Assembly: GCA_964434105.1 (NCBI GenBank)
Contig: CAYSTJ010000012.1
Span: forward strand, 1 to 64,000
DNA from: CAYNST01 sp964434105
GTDB lineage: Bacteria; Pseudomonadota; Gammaproteobacteria; Pseudomonadales; Cellvibrionaceae
Length of the DNA: 64,000 bases
Direction: 5' to 3'
Part shown: positions 34,634 through 45,860 of the stretch, piece by piece
Numbering within the stretch: the first letter of the stretch is position 1
Layout of the letters: the number at the start of each line of letters is the position of its first letter
Made by a program: the position numbers and the translations under genes
The notes under the pieces: model-generated
What the model was told of the DNA's origin: nothing
What the model saw: the letters and a program-made list of their open reading frames with translations, nothing else
Databases searched by the model: none

Positions 34634-35850
34634 CAGCCCGCCTCCGAAATCCGAAGCTGTGCAAGGTGGACATTGCCCTGCACATTGGCACTTCTTATCT
34701 CAACATTGTAACCGCCTTCGGCGATCCTGTTCCGCAGGTTCTCGAAGGTCGAGAAGCTGTCGGCCTCTATATTCAGTTGCAGCTGGCCGTTGTCCGAGCT
34801 GTATCGAAAGTTGCGGATCTTGACGGAATCGAAACTGCCGACGGCAGGCCCCACCCCAACCAGAATGGCGATGGCATTGGATGACCCAAGATCACTGTCC
34901 GATTTGCCCAACAGGCTCCGCAACTGCCGCTCCGGATCCGAAATAGCCCCGGTGGGGACTACCTGGCGATAAATGCTGTCGGTCTGCTGGGTGATTACGC
35001 GTCGTTTTTTGTCGGCCTGTAACTGGCCAACCCAGGTCACGCCAACAGCGATCAGGAAGGCTGCTGCCACCGCTATCAGTGGTTTTTGCCAGTCCAGCCA
35101 CCATTTGGCCAGCGGCAGTTTGCGAGCCAGCCTGCCACTTCGAAAATCATAGGGCCCTCCCGATTCCGGATTCACCAGATCCCAGTAACCCGCTTCGGCT
35201 TCCTCAAATACGATATTGCCATCCTGCAGCCATTCCGGGGGCAGCACATCTCGTAACTGATCCAGGCCCTCCTCGGTGTCTGCGTAAAGCTGAATCTGAC
35301 CTGGCTGCCCGCCGCCAGCGAGCGCGGCCAGGTAAAGACCGGCAGAATGTATTTCAACTGTGAAGCCGACGCCGGCGGCGACGTGCGCCATCAGCAGGTT
35401 ATTTTCCAGCAGCAGCGTCCAGCCGTCGTCCGGACGCGGCAGTAACACATAATCTACCGTACAGCGATCCACTTCAGCGCCGGCGTCTTCCACTTCGTCG
35501 ACACAGGACTGCATCCAGGCGACATCGCCATAGGCGGTTGCGATGCAGCCATCGTGCAGCGGGCCGTAGGCGAAGTGCATATCCTCGACCGGGTCGATAA
35601 TATTTTCTTCAACTTCGTAAGGCAGCGTCTTGATCAATTGCCGGCGATCGGTGATGGCGGTGACCACCTGCTGGGTCACAATGTTCTGTCCGTTCAGGAT
35701 CAGCCACACCGATTTGCCCTCGACAGACTCCTTCAACAGATTGATGTCGCCTGTGTAGAAAGAATTGGTGCGCCATCCGCCCTGCGCGTTGGCATCACGC
35801 CATTGCCACAAACCGGGTTCAAGCTTTCTTATCAGTATTTTCTCAGCCAC
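34633..35850 (-). CDS. gspL: Type II secretion protein GspL
   Basis: The product is 405 aa. Residues ~1-245 are the cytoplasmic actin-like domain that holds GspE; a helix follows (PLIAVAAAFLIAVGVTWVG), then a periplasmic ferredoxin-like domain (NIEADSFSTFENLRNRIAEG). It lies between gspK and gspM as in other gsp operons. Full length with no visible defect. Confidence 0.92.
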   Translation of the reverse strand: MAEKILIRKLEPGLWQWRDANAQGGWRTNSFYTGDINLLKESVEGKSVWLILNGQNIVTQQVVTAITDRRQLIKTLPYEVEENIIDPVEDMHFAYGPLHDGCIATAYGDVAWMQSCVDEVEDAGAEVDRCTVDYVLLPRPDDGWTLLLENNLLMAHVAAGVGFTVEIHSAGLYLAALAGGGQPGQIQLYADTEEGLDQLRDVLPPEWLQDGNIVFEEAEAGYWDLVNPESGGPYDFRSGRLARKLPLAKWWLDWQKPLIAVAAAFLIAVGVTWVGQLQADKKRRVITQQTDSIYRQVVPTGAISDPERQLRSLLGKSDSDLGSSNAIAILVGVGPAVGSFDSVKIRNFRYSSDNGQLQLNIEADSFSTFENLRNRIAEGGYNVEIRSANVQGNVHLAQLRISEAG

Positions 35851-35874
35851 TGTTGTTCACCTGGACTTCACGTC

Positions 35875-36977
35875 TCAAAAATTGGCGTCTGTGCGCCTGA
35901 TCACCTGCACGTCGCCGGCATTCCGGAACAGCAGCGATTTACCCCGTCTTACCTGTTCACCCACCAGCGTCTCGCCAAAATAGAGAAAGTAGTTGCTTGA
36001 TACCGTCAGTTCGCCTCCATCAAACGTGGTCTGGTCGCCCAATATGCTCTGCACTACCGCGTTGCCGGTGAAATCCGCAACATTACTGAAGCCACCACCC
36101 AGCGGGACACCGTTTTCGTCCGTCATCATGGTGGCGTTGCGCTCCTGCACCAGGGCGTTCCATTCGGATTCGCCCAGAGGCTCCAGATATTCCTTGTTAT
36201 TGAACATGCGCAGCAGCTCGGGCGGCATGGTATTGATATTCATGTGCGCATCCGGCGGCAGTGCAATTATGTAGGGTTCCAGCTTCCTGAACAGCTCCGG
36301 TGTCATATGTCTGATCACCATAAGTTCGCTCACGGTGGTCATCGGCCGGTTGGCGATCGGATACTCGATACCCGCGCTTTCATAATAGGCCCGTTCCGCA
36401 CCTTCCGCACCCGAGACCTGGTCATCCGGATCGATCCAGTCCTGTATCGCCTCAACCAGCGCAATCGCCTGCTGCAGGGTGACTGGCCCATCTTCCAGCT
36501 CAATGGTCTGCAGCAGCCGGATAAACCGCCGCTGCGTCGGACTGAACCGGGCGGACGGGTCATTCGGGTTGACACTTTGCGGGGCGCCACCCGCGCCCGG
36601 CGGATTCTGACCCGGAGCGCCCGGATTTCCGACGGGTGTCTTGACCAGCAGGTTCAGGTTGATGCGACCCTGCGCATCTTCTATCCTTCCGCGAATCCAG
36701 CCTTCATCCGTGGGCATTGGGTCACTGGGTTGAGCCCACATTTCACCCAGATGATCGGTATTTCCCTGTTGTGCATCCTCTCTGAGCATCAACCGGGCCA
36801 GCTGTTCTCCGCCTTCCAGATAGGCCCGCGCCTGCGACCCATGCCAGCGATTTTCATTGCGTGCCATACTCAGATTAAAACGCCAGCTGACCGAAACGGC
36901 AATCGTCGTCACCAGTGCTACGATCAAAAGCGCCATAATCAGTACGACACCTTTTTGCTTGCGGTAGGCCCGATACG

Positions 36978-36981
<4 letters not shown>
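35875..36981 (-). CDS. gspK: Type II secretion minor pseudopilin GspK
   Basis: The product is 368 aa. The prepilin signal ends QKG before VVLIMALLIVAL, and position 5 is not Glu, as expected for GspK, which caps the pseudopilus tip. The large mature domain (DDQVSGAEGAERAYY and FSPTQRRFIRLLQTIE) matches the GspK alpha-domain. Starts with GTG overlapping the gspJ stop (GTGA). Confidence 0.93.
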
Positions 36982-37713
<732 letters not shown>

Positions 37714-37724
<11 letters not shown>

Positions 37725-38088
37725 GAATAAACCCTGACAATTCGACAAGATCAGTCTCGCCCCCCTGCGCCCGCACACTCACCCGCAGCCGTAACATGCC
37801 CGGCAACGGCGTTGGTTCGGTTTCAACGACGCGATCCCACACTTCACCGGCCATTCTGACGTCATCCGCCATACGGCCAGTTGGCGTTGTTCGCTGCAGC
37901 TGTCGGGTAATGTGGATTTCTGCCAGATGGTTCTCGGCCACCCAATAAGCGATCGCTACTTCTTTAGTGTGCATGGTCGTGGTGGCCATATTGCCAATGC
38001 GCATCAATAACGCCGGTATTGCCATGGCGACGATCACCAGGGCAACCAATACCTCTACCAGCGTAAAACCACGGTCAAAACGCGCCAT
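37714..38088 (-). CDS. gspI: Type II secretion minor pseudopilin GspI
   Basis: The product is 124 aa. MARFDRG precedes FTLVEVLVALVIVAMAIPAL, a standard class III prepilin signal with Glu5. The mature domain (AYWVAENHLAEIHI) is the GspI fold, which starts pseudopilus tip assembly with GspJ and GspK. Overlaps gspH by 14 bases. Confidence 0.93.
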
Positions 38089-38647
38089 CGCCCACCTCCG
38101 GTGGCTCTGGGGCCTCCAGCCATATCAGCTCACCATTTTCATCGACTTCGATATTCTGCGTAAATCCCAACTCCCGTTCGTCGCTGAACTCGATTTTTAA
38201 CGGCGTAATATCACCGCTCGAGTAATAGGCTGCTATGGGCGTCGTACGGTCGAGCTGCTCTTCATAATTCCAGGGCATGCCGTCGACTTCAATCATCAGC
38301 CGTATGGTCGGCGGCAGCGACACCGGCGGCAGGTTACCGACCGGTTGCCAGCCCTCACTGCTCGCGGTCACCCATCGGTACCGCCAGCCAACATCGTCCG
38401 GATTCTGCCCACGTTGCACCTGCCAATGCGGTGGCTCCAGGAGCAGCCCCATTGATTCTCCGGTCAAAATTGCACGCTCGCCTGCGGCATTCGCGATTCC
38501 GAGAAACTGTTCAATGGCATTCCACACGTCGTCCCTCGCACCACCCCGGTTGACGGACAGGCCGACCATACCCAGACTGATGCCGACGATAAATATGACC
38601 GCCAGAATTTCTATCAGGCTGAACCCGGATTGGCGGACGTTATTCAT
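38075..38647 (-). CDS. gspH: Type II secretion minor pseudopilin GspH
   Basis: The product is 190 aa. MNNVRQSG precedes FSLIEILAVIFIVGISLGMV, with Glu5. The mature domain has AAGERAILTGESMGLLLEP, typical of GspH. I chose ATG 38647 because the longer frame would put 13 extra residues before the prepilin signal; it starts eight bases past the gspG stop. Confidence 0.92.
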   Translation of the reverse strand: MNNVRQSGFSLIEILAVIFIVGISLGMVGLSVNRGGARDDVWNAIEQFLGIANAAGERAILTGESMGLLLEPPHWQVQRGQNPDDVGWRYRWVTASSEGWQPVGNLPPVSLPPTIRLMIEVDGMPWNYEEQLDRTTPIAAYYSSGDITPLKIEFSDERELGFTQNIEVDENGELIWLEAPEPPEVGDGAF

Positions 38648-38655
38648 GACTGGTT

Positions 38656-39099
38656 TCAGCCCCCCGCAGGTCCCGCATCGTCCCAATAGCTGATATCTTT
38701 GTCCTGACCTTCACCGCCCCGAGTGCCGTCGGCGCCAAGGGTGTAGATATCAAACGGCTTGCCGTCTTCACCAGGGCTGACGTAAAGATAATCACCGTCC
38801 CAGGGATCTCTCGGCAGTTTATCCATATACTGGCGCCATTTTTTGGGGACCGGATCGACTGACGGCTGGGATACCAGCGCTTCCAGACCCTGCTCAGATG
38901 TCGGGTATCGGAAATTGTCCAGTCGATAGGAATCCAGGGCGGTTTTCAGATTCGCAAAGTGCGCTTTGACCGTCTGCCGCTGCGCATCTTCGACATTCTG
39001 AAAGACACGGGGCCCGACCACGCTGAGCAGTAGCCCCATTATGACGATGACCACCATGATCTCGATCAGACTGAACCCTTGTTGACTTTTGATGTGCAT
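38656..39099 (-). CDS. gspG: Type II secretion major pseudopilin GspG
   Basis: The product is 147 aa. MHIKSQQG precedes FSLIEIMVVIVIMGLLLSVV, and the mature protein has TALDSYRLDNFRYPTSEQGL and DPWDGDYLYVSPG, the signature of GspG including its Ca-binding end. GspG polymerises into the pseudopilus that pushes substrates through the secretin. Start 39099 has GGGAG close upstream; the longer frame to 39273 covers the leader. Confidence 0.95.
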   Translation of the reverse strand: MHIKSQQGFSLIEIMVVIVIMGLLLSVVGPRVFQNVEDAQRQTVKAHFANLKTALDSYRLDNFRYPTSEQGLEALVSQPSVDPVPKKWRQYMDKLPRDPWDGDYLYVSPGEDGKPFDIYTLGADGTRGGEGQDKDISYWDDAGPAGG

Positions 39100-39349
39100 A
39101 ATTTCTCCCATGTTTATATATAGAGCGGCGCCCGCGTTGCAGTGCTGGTGGCCAACCGTGTTCCGCAGTCTCTCGAGCCTCTGTTCGCTGACGTTCTGCA
39201 GCTGCCCGAGTTGGCTGCAGACTGTCAAAGAGCCTGCCGCGCCTGTGAACCTGAAAGGCCGCCCCGTCTGCAAACGGACGCTGAACCGCTATTTTTAGAA
39301 CCCGACTGTACCCGATTAGTGCCCCGGAACGCACCCGGGACGGCGCCAA
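39100..39349 (-). promoter_or_regulatory. 250-bp gap between gspF and gspG, possible internal promoter
   Basis: Every other junction in this operon is under 30 bp or overlaps, yet 250 bp separate gspF from gspG. On the minus strand the gap includes a TTGACA hexamer and GC-rich palindromic stretches. It may give extra expression of the major pseudopilin. No promoter could be fixed by eye. Confidence 0.35.
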
Positions 39350-40585
39350 TTATCCCACCATGTCATTCATCTGGAATATTGGCAACATAATCGCCATAAC
39401 AATAAAAAAGACCATTCCCGCCATAAATAGAATCATGGCAGGTTCCATCAGGCCCATCATGGTGCCCAGGGTAAACGAGAGTTCGCGCTCCTGGTTCCGG
39501 GCCGCATGCAATAACTGGTCGGCTAACTGGCCATTCTGTTCACCGCTGGCGGCCATCTGTACCAGCAAAGGAGGAAACTCCCCGCTCTGGTCCAGAGCCT
39601 TGTGCAGGCTCCCGCCTTCCTGTACGGATACCGCAACGGCCAGCCCGGCATCCTGAATAACCCGGTTGGTCAGGACCTGGGAGGCGATGCGCAGAGCTTC
39701 CAGCAGGGGCACACCGCTCTTCACCAGCAGGCCCAGCGTGTTGGCATAGCGCGCGGCCTCCGACGTCCGGATAAATTCACCGAACAGCGGCATCTTCAGC
39801 ATGATCCTGTGCCATTTGAGACGCCGCTCCGGCGCCTTGATTGCCTGCCGGAACATTACCACCGCGCCGACCAGCGCAATAACGACAAACAAACCGTAAT
39901 TGACAATAAAATCACTGGCGAAAATCAAGAATTCCGTAATCGCCGGCAGCTGCTGTTTGGTCTGGGTAAACATGCCCGTCAGTTTTGGCACCACAAATGC
40001 CATCAGCGCCATTACCACACCCAGACTCACACAGAGAAGTACAACCGGGTACATCATGGCCATCTTGATTTTTTGCCGGGTTTCCTGGCTATTCTCCGTG
40101 TACTCCGCCAGCTGCTCCAGTACCGGGCCCAGAAAACCGGCAGATTCGCCCGCCTTCACCATGGCGCGGTATAGCGTATCGAAGGCCCGCGGAGATTCGC
40201 TCATGGCCTGTGCCAGTGACAGGCCCTCAAGCACACGGGAGCGTACCTGCAGCAACAGACTTTTAATAGCAGGTTTGCGCGACTGACTGGCGGCCGCATG
40301 CAGCACTTCGTCCAGTGGCAATCCCGATTGCAGCAGGGAAGCCAGCTGACGGGTGACCAGCGCGATGTCTTTGTAATTGAGGCGGGGACCGCGGCTACGG
40401 AATGAGAATTTCTTCTGACCGGTATCACTGCCCGGCTTCTTGCGCTGGCTGGCGCTCTTGACCGCCAGTGGCTTCAGATGGCGCTGACGCAATAACGAAC
40501 GCACGTGACGTTCAGAATCGCCGTCAATAACACCTTTAACGGTTTTGCCTTTGGCGTCTATGGCCTGATAGGAAAACGCACCCAT
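39350..40585 (-). CDS. gspF: Type II secretion inner-membrane platform protein GspF
   Basis: The product is 411 aa. It starts MGAFSYQAIDAKGKTVKGVI and has two T2SSF domains, with membrane helices near 177-200 (MYPVVLLCVSLGVVMALMAF), 227-248 and 382-405 (EPAMILFMAGMVFFIVMAIM). GspF couples the GspE ATPase to pseudopilus assembly. Lies five bases after gspE. Confidence 0.95.
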   Translation of the reverse strand: MGAFSYQAIDAKGKTVKGVIDGDSERHVRSLLRQRHLKPLAVKSASQRKKPGSDTGQKKFSFRSRGPRLNYKDIALVTRQLASLLQSGLPLDEVLHAAASQSRKPAIKSLLLQVRSRVLEGLSLAQAMSESPRAFDTLYRAMVKAGESAGFLGPVLEQLAEYTENSQETRQKIKMAMMYPVVLLCVSLGVVMALMAFVVPKLTGMFTQTKQQLPAITEFLIFASDFIVNYGLFVVIALVGAVVMFRQAIKAPERRLKWHRIMLKMPLFGEFIRTSEAARYANTLGLLVKSGVPLLEALRIASQVLTNRVIQDAGLAVAVSVQEGGSLHKALDQSGEFPPLLVQMAASGEQNGQLADQLLHAARNQERELSFTLGTMMGLMEPAMILFMAGMVFFIVMAIMLPIFQMNDMVG

Positions 40586-40589
40586 AACA

Positions 40590-42104
40590 CTACCCTGCTG
40601 CTGTTACCCGCAACAGCTCCTCAACACTGGTGATACCGGCCAGCACCTTGGCGCGTCCGTCTTCGTCAATGGAATGACAGAATTTTCGGGCGTGGGTCAG
40701 CATTGCCTGCTCACCCACCCCCTCGTGAATTAACTGGCGCAGACCATCGTCCACAGGGATCAGTTCATAGATACCGGTTCGTCCGCGGTAGCCTGAATGA
40801 TGGCATTTATCGCACCCGACAGCCCGAAAGATCATGCTGCCCGCGGGGATCTTGACGCGCTCGCTCTCAGACTCGGTAGCCTCATGTGGCTCCTTGCACT
40901 CGTTGCACAGCTTTCTTACCAGCCGTTGCGCCATCAGGGCCTCCAGGCTGGAAGACAGCAGAAATGGCTCTATGCCCAGATCCTGCAGACGCAAAATGGC
41001 GCCGATGGCCGTATTGGTGTGAAGCGTCGATAGCAGCAAGTGACCGGTCAAACTCGCCTGTACAGCAATTGCAGCAGTTTCGCGGTCACGAATCTCACCG
41101 ATCATGACGATATCCGGGTCCTGCCGGAGAATAGCGCGCAGCCCACGGGCAAACGTCATGTCGACCTTGGTATTGACCTGGGTCTGACCGATGCCGGGCA
41201 ACACGTACTCAATTGGATCTTCCACTGTCAGGATGTTGCGGGCGCGGGTATTCAGGAAACTCAGCCCCGAATACAGCGACGTTGTTTTACCGGACCCCGT
41301 AGGCCCGGTTACCAGAATAATGCCGTGCGGCTTGGCCAGTGCCGCTTTGAAATCACGCAGCACCTGAGCCGGCATGTTGAGCTGTTCCAGAGAGATGGCA
41401 CCTGCCGACTGGTCCAGAATCCGCAACACGACCCGCTCGCCGTGCGCTGAAGGCATGGTGGAAACCCGCAAATCGACGGCATGGCCAGCCAGCTTGACCG
41501 TAATACGGCCATCCTGGGGAATGCGTTTTTCGGCAATATCCAGACGGGCCATAACTTTTAAGCGCGATACCAGCACCGGCGCCAGCACCGGTTTGGGCGA
41601 CAGAACTTCTTTCAACACGCCGTCGATGCGAAAACGCACCGATACGCGGTCTTCGTAGGGTTCAACATGTATATCCGACGCTTTTTCCTGTACCGCCTGG
41701 GACAGAATGGCGTTGATAAGGCGAATGACCGGTGCATCACCTTCACCGCTTAACAGTTCGCCATCATCGATGTCGTCGGCAAGGGCGGTCAGGTCAAACT
41801 CGGCCCCCATGTCTTCGGCCGCCTGCTGCGCTTCGGAATCCGAACTCTGATAAGCGGCAGTTAACCGCATTTTGAATTCTTTTTCTTCGATTTGCTCCAG
41901 TTCGAGCGGCCCCGACATATATCGTCGCACTTCCGTGAGGGTATTCAGGCTCAACCCCGGCGTATGCACCAGCCTTCCACGCTCGAGCATCACGCCCTTG
42001 GCGGTTGCAAAGGAGAATGGCAACCGTCCCCGCACCGGAGCGGCAAATTCCGCTTCGGTTTCGGGCATGGGGATCAATGTGTCATCGTCCAGGTTGTAGC
42101 TCAT
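40590..42104 (-). CDS. gspE: Type II secretion ATPase GspE
   Basis: The product is 504 aa. An N-terminal domain binds GspL; the ATPase core has GPTGSGKTT near 265, an Asp box (LTVEDPIEY), IGEIRDRETA and a His box (TGHLLLSTLHTN). The zinc module has CNEC near 400 and CDKC near 431. It powers pseudopilus growth in the cytoplasm. Complete and typical. Confidence 0.96.
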   Translation of the reverse strand: MSYNLDDDTLIPMPETEAEFAAPVRGRLPFSFATAKGVMLERGRLVHTPGLSLNTLTEVRRYMSGPLELEQIEEKEFKMRLTAAYQSSDSEAQQAAEDMGAEFDLTALADDIDDGELLSGEGDAPVIRLINAILSQAVQEKASDIHVEPYEDRVSVRFRIDGVLKEVLSPKPVLAPVLVSRLKVMARLDIAEKRIPQDGRITVKLAGHAVDLRVSTMPSAHGERVVLRILDQSAGAISLEQLNMPAQVLRDFKAALAKPHGIILVTGPTGSGKTTSLYSGLSFLNTRARNILTVEDPIEYVLPGIGQTQVNTKVDMTFARGLRAILRQDPDIVMIGEIRDRETAAIAVQASLTGHLLLSTLHTNTAIGAILRLQDLGIEPFLLSSSLEALMAQRLVRKLCNECKEPHEATESESERVKIPAGSMIFRAVGCDKCHHSGYRGRTGIYELIPVDDGLRQLIHEGVGEQAMLTHARKFCHSIDEDGRAKVLAGITSVEELLRVTAAG

Positions 42105-42116
42105 AATACCACCGGA

Positions 42117-44111
42117 TTACTCATCGGATTCTTCGATTTTCCGCGCAGTCGGCGTCATAATAACGTCTGCTGCCGGCGCCGGGCGCTCCATATCCTGGAA
42201 GGTCAGATCCGGCAGCAGATTGAGATCCTTATTACGTCTTCTCAAAAAACCTGCCTCACGCTGCCTCAACTGCTCGTCGCGAATGTGCTGGTATTTTTCA
42301 GAGGTCGCGCCAGCCAGATCTTCATCTGATTTGATAATGCTCACCTTCAGGAAGACCATATGATTCGTGCGCGTCACGGATTTTCCGGTACTGCGGAACA
42401 AAGCGCCCAACACCGGCAATTTGCCCAGCACCGGCACCCTTTGTTCACTGTCCGACACTTCGTTCTGGATCAGGCCGCCCAACACCAGAATTTCGCCGTC
42501 GGCTGCCAGCACCTGGGTTTGAATTGATCGTTTGCTGGTTACGATACCCTGCGCAGCCGAGATACTTTGGTCGACATCTGAGCTTTCCTGTGCGATATCC
42601 AGCAAAATGGTGTCACCTTCATTGATCTGAGGTGTCAGTGTCAGTTTGATACCGACATCTTCACGCTGGAAGGTCTGGAATGGGCTGAAGTTGCCGGTAT
42701 TGGTCTGCTGGGCGCCGGTAAGAATAGGAATATTGCGGCCTACGGTGAAGGTTGCCTCGTGATTATCCATGGTCAGCAGTGTGGGCGTCGACAGGATATT
42801 CGCCTTCTGGTCGGATTCCAGTGCAGTCAGAAGCCCGAAAAAATCCTCGCGGTTATTGGTGCCGATCACCCCAAGCACCTGCCCTGCAGTACTGGCCAGG
42901 GCTCCGGCCAGATTGGTCAGCCCTTCAGCACTGTCGTTCGAAGGTGCTGCACTGATCGCACCACCACCAATGCCGGCAAGCGTACCATTGCCAAGCGACG
43001 AGCTACCCAGCACACCATTCTGCGTGTTACGGAACAGCCATTGCACGCCCAGATCGCTGGCATCGGTATCTCTGACTTCGGCAATAATCGCCTCGATCAG
43101 TACCTGCCGTCGTCGAATATCCAAGCGCTCAATAACCTGCATCAGTGTATCCAGCTGATCACCGGACGCGGTTATCAGCAACGCATTGGTATCATCATCC
43201 GCCTCCACTGTTGCCGACGAATCCTTGTCTCCCGCTGTGGCGCCCGGCGTGAGCTTGGACAGGTTCGACATGACCTTGGTCAGTGTCTCGGCCACTGTCT
43301 TGGCGTTGGCATATTCCAGGTAAATAACGCGTACGTTACCGGAATGGGACTTGGGCCGGTCCAGTTTGGCAATCAGGTTCTTGATGCGCTGGCGCTGCAG
43401 ATCCTCACCGGTAATCAGAATGGCGTTGTTTCGTTTATCCGCGGTAAGATTGAGGCTGTTCTGGGGGGAACGACTCTTGTCCTCTTTCTCCAGGCTGTTC
43501 AGTACCTGCACCAGATCGGTCGCATCGGCATACTTAAGATCCAGCACCTCGGTAACGGGCGTCGCCGACTGGTCGAGCATTTCGATCAGCGAGCGAATCC
43601 GGGCAATGTTTTCCGCCGTATCGGTGATGATGATGGCGTTGGACGGATCGTAAGCGGATAAATGGGAGTGCTGAGGCACCAGCGGTCGAATGGACGGGAG
43701 CACTTTGGCTGCGGCGATGTTCTGCAGCTGAATCACCTGAGTAAGGAAGCCTTTTTCGGTCGAGCCCCGGTTTACCACCGGCACCGGGGACGAGCGGGCG
43801 TCCTTGAGGGGGATGATACGCAGGACCTCGCCGACTTCCACCACCGAGAAATCGTGAACTTCCAGCACGGTGCGGAACAGTGCAATCAATTCTTCCTCGG
43901 TGACGGGTCTGGCCGATATAACTTTGACGCGACCTTTTACCCTGGGATCAATGACCACGGTGCGGCCGGTGACATCCGCCACAAACTTGATAACCTCCTG
44001 GATATCCGAGTCTTTGAAATTGACTGTCCAGGTCTTGGCGGCCCAGGTATTCGCTGCCACGGTAAGTGTCAGAACACCTACTGCACCGAGACTCATTATC
44101 TTCTTAAGCAC
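42117..44111 (-). CDS. gspD: Type II secretion outer-membrane secretin GspD
   Basis: The product is 664 aa with a signal peptide ending AANTWAA, N0 (TWTVNFKDSDIQEVIKF), N1-N3 domains (NAIIITDTAENIARIRSLIE, NNAILITGEDLQRQRIKNLI) and the secretin core (VLIEAIIAEVRDTDASDLG, QTQVLAADGEILVLGGLIQN). It forms the outer-membrane exit pore. No pilotin gene is seen nearby. Confidence 0.95.
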   Translation of the reverse strand: MLKKIMSLGAVGVLTLTVAANTWAAKTWTVNFKDSDIQEVIKFVADVTGRTVVIDPRVKGRVKVISARPVTEEELIALFRTVLEVHDFSVVEVGEVLRIIPLKDARSSPVPVVNRGSTEKGFLTQVIQLQNIAAAKVLPSIRPLVPQHSHLSAYDPSNAIIITDTAENIARIRSLIEMLDQSATPVTEVLDLKYADATDLVQVLNSLEKEDKSRSPQNSLNLTADKRNNAILITGEDLQRQRIKNLIAKLDRPKSHSGNVRVIYLEYANAKTVAETLTKVMSNLSKLTPGATAGDKDSSATVEADDDTNALLITASGDQLDTLMQVIERLDIRRRQVLIEAIIAEVRDTDASDLGVQWLFRNTQNGVLGSSSLGNGTLAGIGGGAISAAPSNDSAEGLTNLAGALASTAGQVLGVIGTNNREDFFGLLTALESDQKANILSTPTLLTMDNHEATFTVGRNIPILTGAQQTNTGNFSPFQTFQREDVGIKLTLTPQINEGDTILLDIAQESSDVDQSISAAQGIVTSKRSIQTQVLAADGEILVLGGLIQNEVSDSEQRVPVLGKLPVLGALFRSTGKSVTRTNHMVFLKVSIIKSDEDLAGATSEKYQHIRDEQLRQREAGFLRRRNKDLNLLPDLTFQDMERPAPAADVIMTPTARKIEESDE

Positions 44112-44113
44112 GA

Positions 44114-45064
44114 TTACCCCTCGGAACTCATGGAGATTGTTATTGATTGTGTTGCACCATCCCGCATTATCTGCAGTTCGGCCTCGCTCGCATTTTTGAG
44201 CGCCTGGTAAACTTCCCGAATCTTTTGCGGTTCGTTGACCTCAATGCCATTTACCGATACCACAACATCATCGGACTTCAAGCCTACCTGATCGAACAGG
44301 GCACGCTTTCGGCCCGGCCGGACCTTGTAACCAATCATCTTGCCATTCTCGGTCGCCACAACAAATCGCACCACGTCGCCAATATTGCGCGCCTCCTGCA
44401 ATTGCTGCTCACTGACCGAAGCCCGCGCTGGCGGCGGTGGGGACGACTGCTGTGGCGGCGGCGTGTAGCCCCCGGCTGCGGTAGCGAAGTTTTTGCCATC
44501 TTCGCCATAAAGCCACAGATCTTCCAGGCGGCCATTGTTATTGAGCACCACTTTGAGATCGAGTACTTCAGCGACTTTGACGCCACGCATGCCGTCGATC
44601 TCGTCATCAATTTTATAAAGTTTCTGCTCGCCGGCCGCCCTGCCGATGATCGCCCATGAATCTTTGGGTTCGCTGGAGGCTATGACGCCCTGCAACTCCA
44701 GATTCAGCGAAGTGATGGGCCGCGCCTCCTCGGGGCTGGTTTCAGCCTGGGCGACCGCTTCTGCATTGAAATCACCAAACAGCCCGAGCGCCTGCAGCCC
44801 GGCAATATCCACACTGCGGCCCGACGTGGGCGCAGAACCCTGAGACTGTGTGGCCACAACCGGCGGTGCAGGCATTTCCGGACGTGGCATCAAATACCAG
44901 AACAGCTGCGCCAGACTGAAACAGACCCAGATAAGCGCCAGCGCTATAAAGCCGTAACGCCAAACATTGAGTGGCACTTTTTTCAGGTGTGCGCCCGCCC
45001 GCGTCAGCTCATTGCTGACGTTAGCGACAAATGGCGTGTCGGCGACGTTCTTCAGTGCCACCAA
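44114..45064 (-). CDS. gspC: Type II secretion protein GspC
   Basis: The product is 316 aa. One membrane helix lies near 36-57 (GFIALALIWVCFSLAQLFWY). The HR domain follows (ITSLNLELQGVIASSEPKDS), then a Pro-rich linker and a C-terminal PDZ domain (LKSDDVVVSVNGIEV). GspC links the platform to the secretin and helps choose substrates. First gene of the operon; the promoter should lie in 45065-45331, between it and the rightward gene. Confidence 0.93.
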   Translation of the reverse strand: MVALKNVADTPFVANVSNELTRAGAHLKKVPLNVWRYGFIALALIWVCFSLAQLFWYLMPRPEMPAPPVVATQSQGSAPTSGRSVDIAGLQALGLFGDFNAEAVAQAETSPEEARPITSLNLELQGVIASSEPKDSWAIIGRAAGEQKLYKIDDEIDGMRGVKVAEVLDLKVVLNNNGRLEDLWLYGEDGKNFATAAGGYTPPPQQSSPPPPARASVSEQQLQEARNIGDVVRFVVATENGKMIGYKVRPGRKRALFDQVGLKSDDVVVSVNGIEVNEPQKIREVYQALKNASEAELQIMRDGATQSITISMSSEG

Positions 45065-45331
45065 AGTTCTCCGTGTTTACACTGTAATTGTGGGTGCAAT
45101 CCTGATCAGCTGCCTCATGGACGCGGGGAAAAACTTAATAAACTGTTTATTATTAGTGTTTTACACTATCTCTTAATTCCGGAGCAGCTGCAAACACTTT
45201 GTACGCTGGCAGGACAGTCAATTCCACGTTTTGGGGCCTGCTCCTCATCCTGTCCCGTCCGGCTGACTTCTTGTTCCCGATGACGACTCTTTGTATTCTA
45301 TAGCATTATCACGCTAACGATACTGCTAACC

Positions 45332-45646
45332 ATGACACGCGCATATATCATACAGAATCAGTATAACCTCTACCTGGACAAACAGGGAGAATGGTCCGAC
45401 GGAAAAGACGCCAACTTACTATATAGGACGCCACACCAAGACGCAGCCATTAACACAAAAGTCGAGCTGTCCGTGCGTGATCCACTTCTCCGTTTGAGCA
45501 TCGTGTCGTGCACATTAAATGAAAAAGGGCGACCAGAGATCGACATACATTCATCTCCCATAAGCGAAAGCATAGACCGAACGGCGATCAATTCGTTCGA
45601 TTACATCGCAGGCGATACCGATTCAATTGACGAGAATTCCCAATAA
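45332..45646 (+). CDS. Small conserved-looking protein of unknown function
   Basis: The product is 104 aa, starting MTRAYIIQNQYNLYLDKQGEW, without signal peptide or membrane helix. The composition is protein-like (Tyr-rich N-terminus, acidic C-terminus DYIAGDTDSIDENSQ). No strong ribosome site is visible before the ATG. It diverges from gspC and lies upstream of gshA by 214 bp. Function unknown. Confidence 0.6.
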   Translation: MTRAYIIQNQYNLYLDKQGEWSDGKDANLLYRTPHQDAAINTKVELSVRDPLLRLSIVSCTLNEKGRPEIDIHSSPISESIDRTAINSFDYIAGDTDSIDENSQ

Positions 45647-45860
45647 CCCGCGGAATCGCGGGCAGAACCGGCGCCCGTCGCCCACGCATTCTCTCATAAA
45701 AGATCCCGGGCTGGCCGGACCGGCGGCCCACGGCGGCCAACGCCTTGTTTTCATTCCCCTCCCTGAACCCGGATAGTTTACAATTCGCCCCATAGTCCCG
45801 CTGGCACCCTCTTATCGTCTGACCAGCAAGTCCAAATTTCCTGCCACAAGGAGCACTGCT

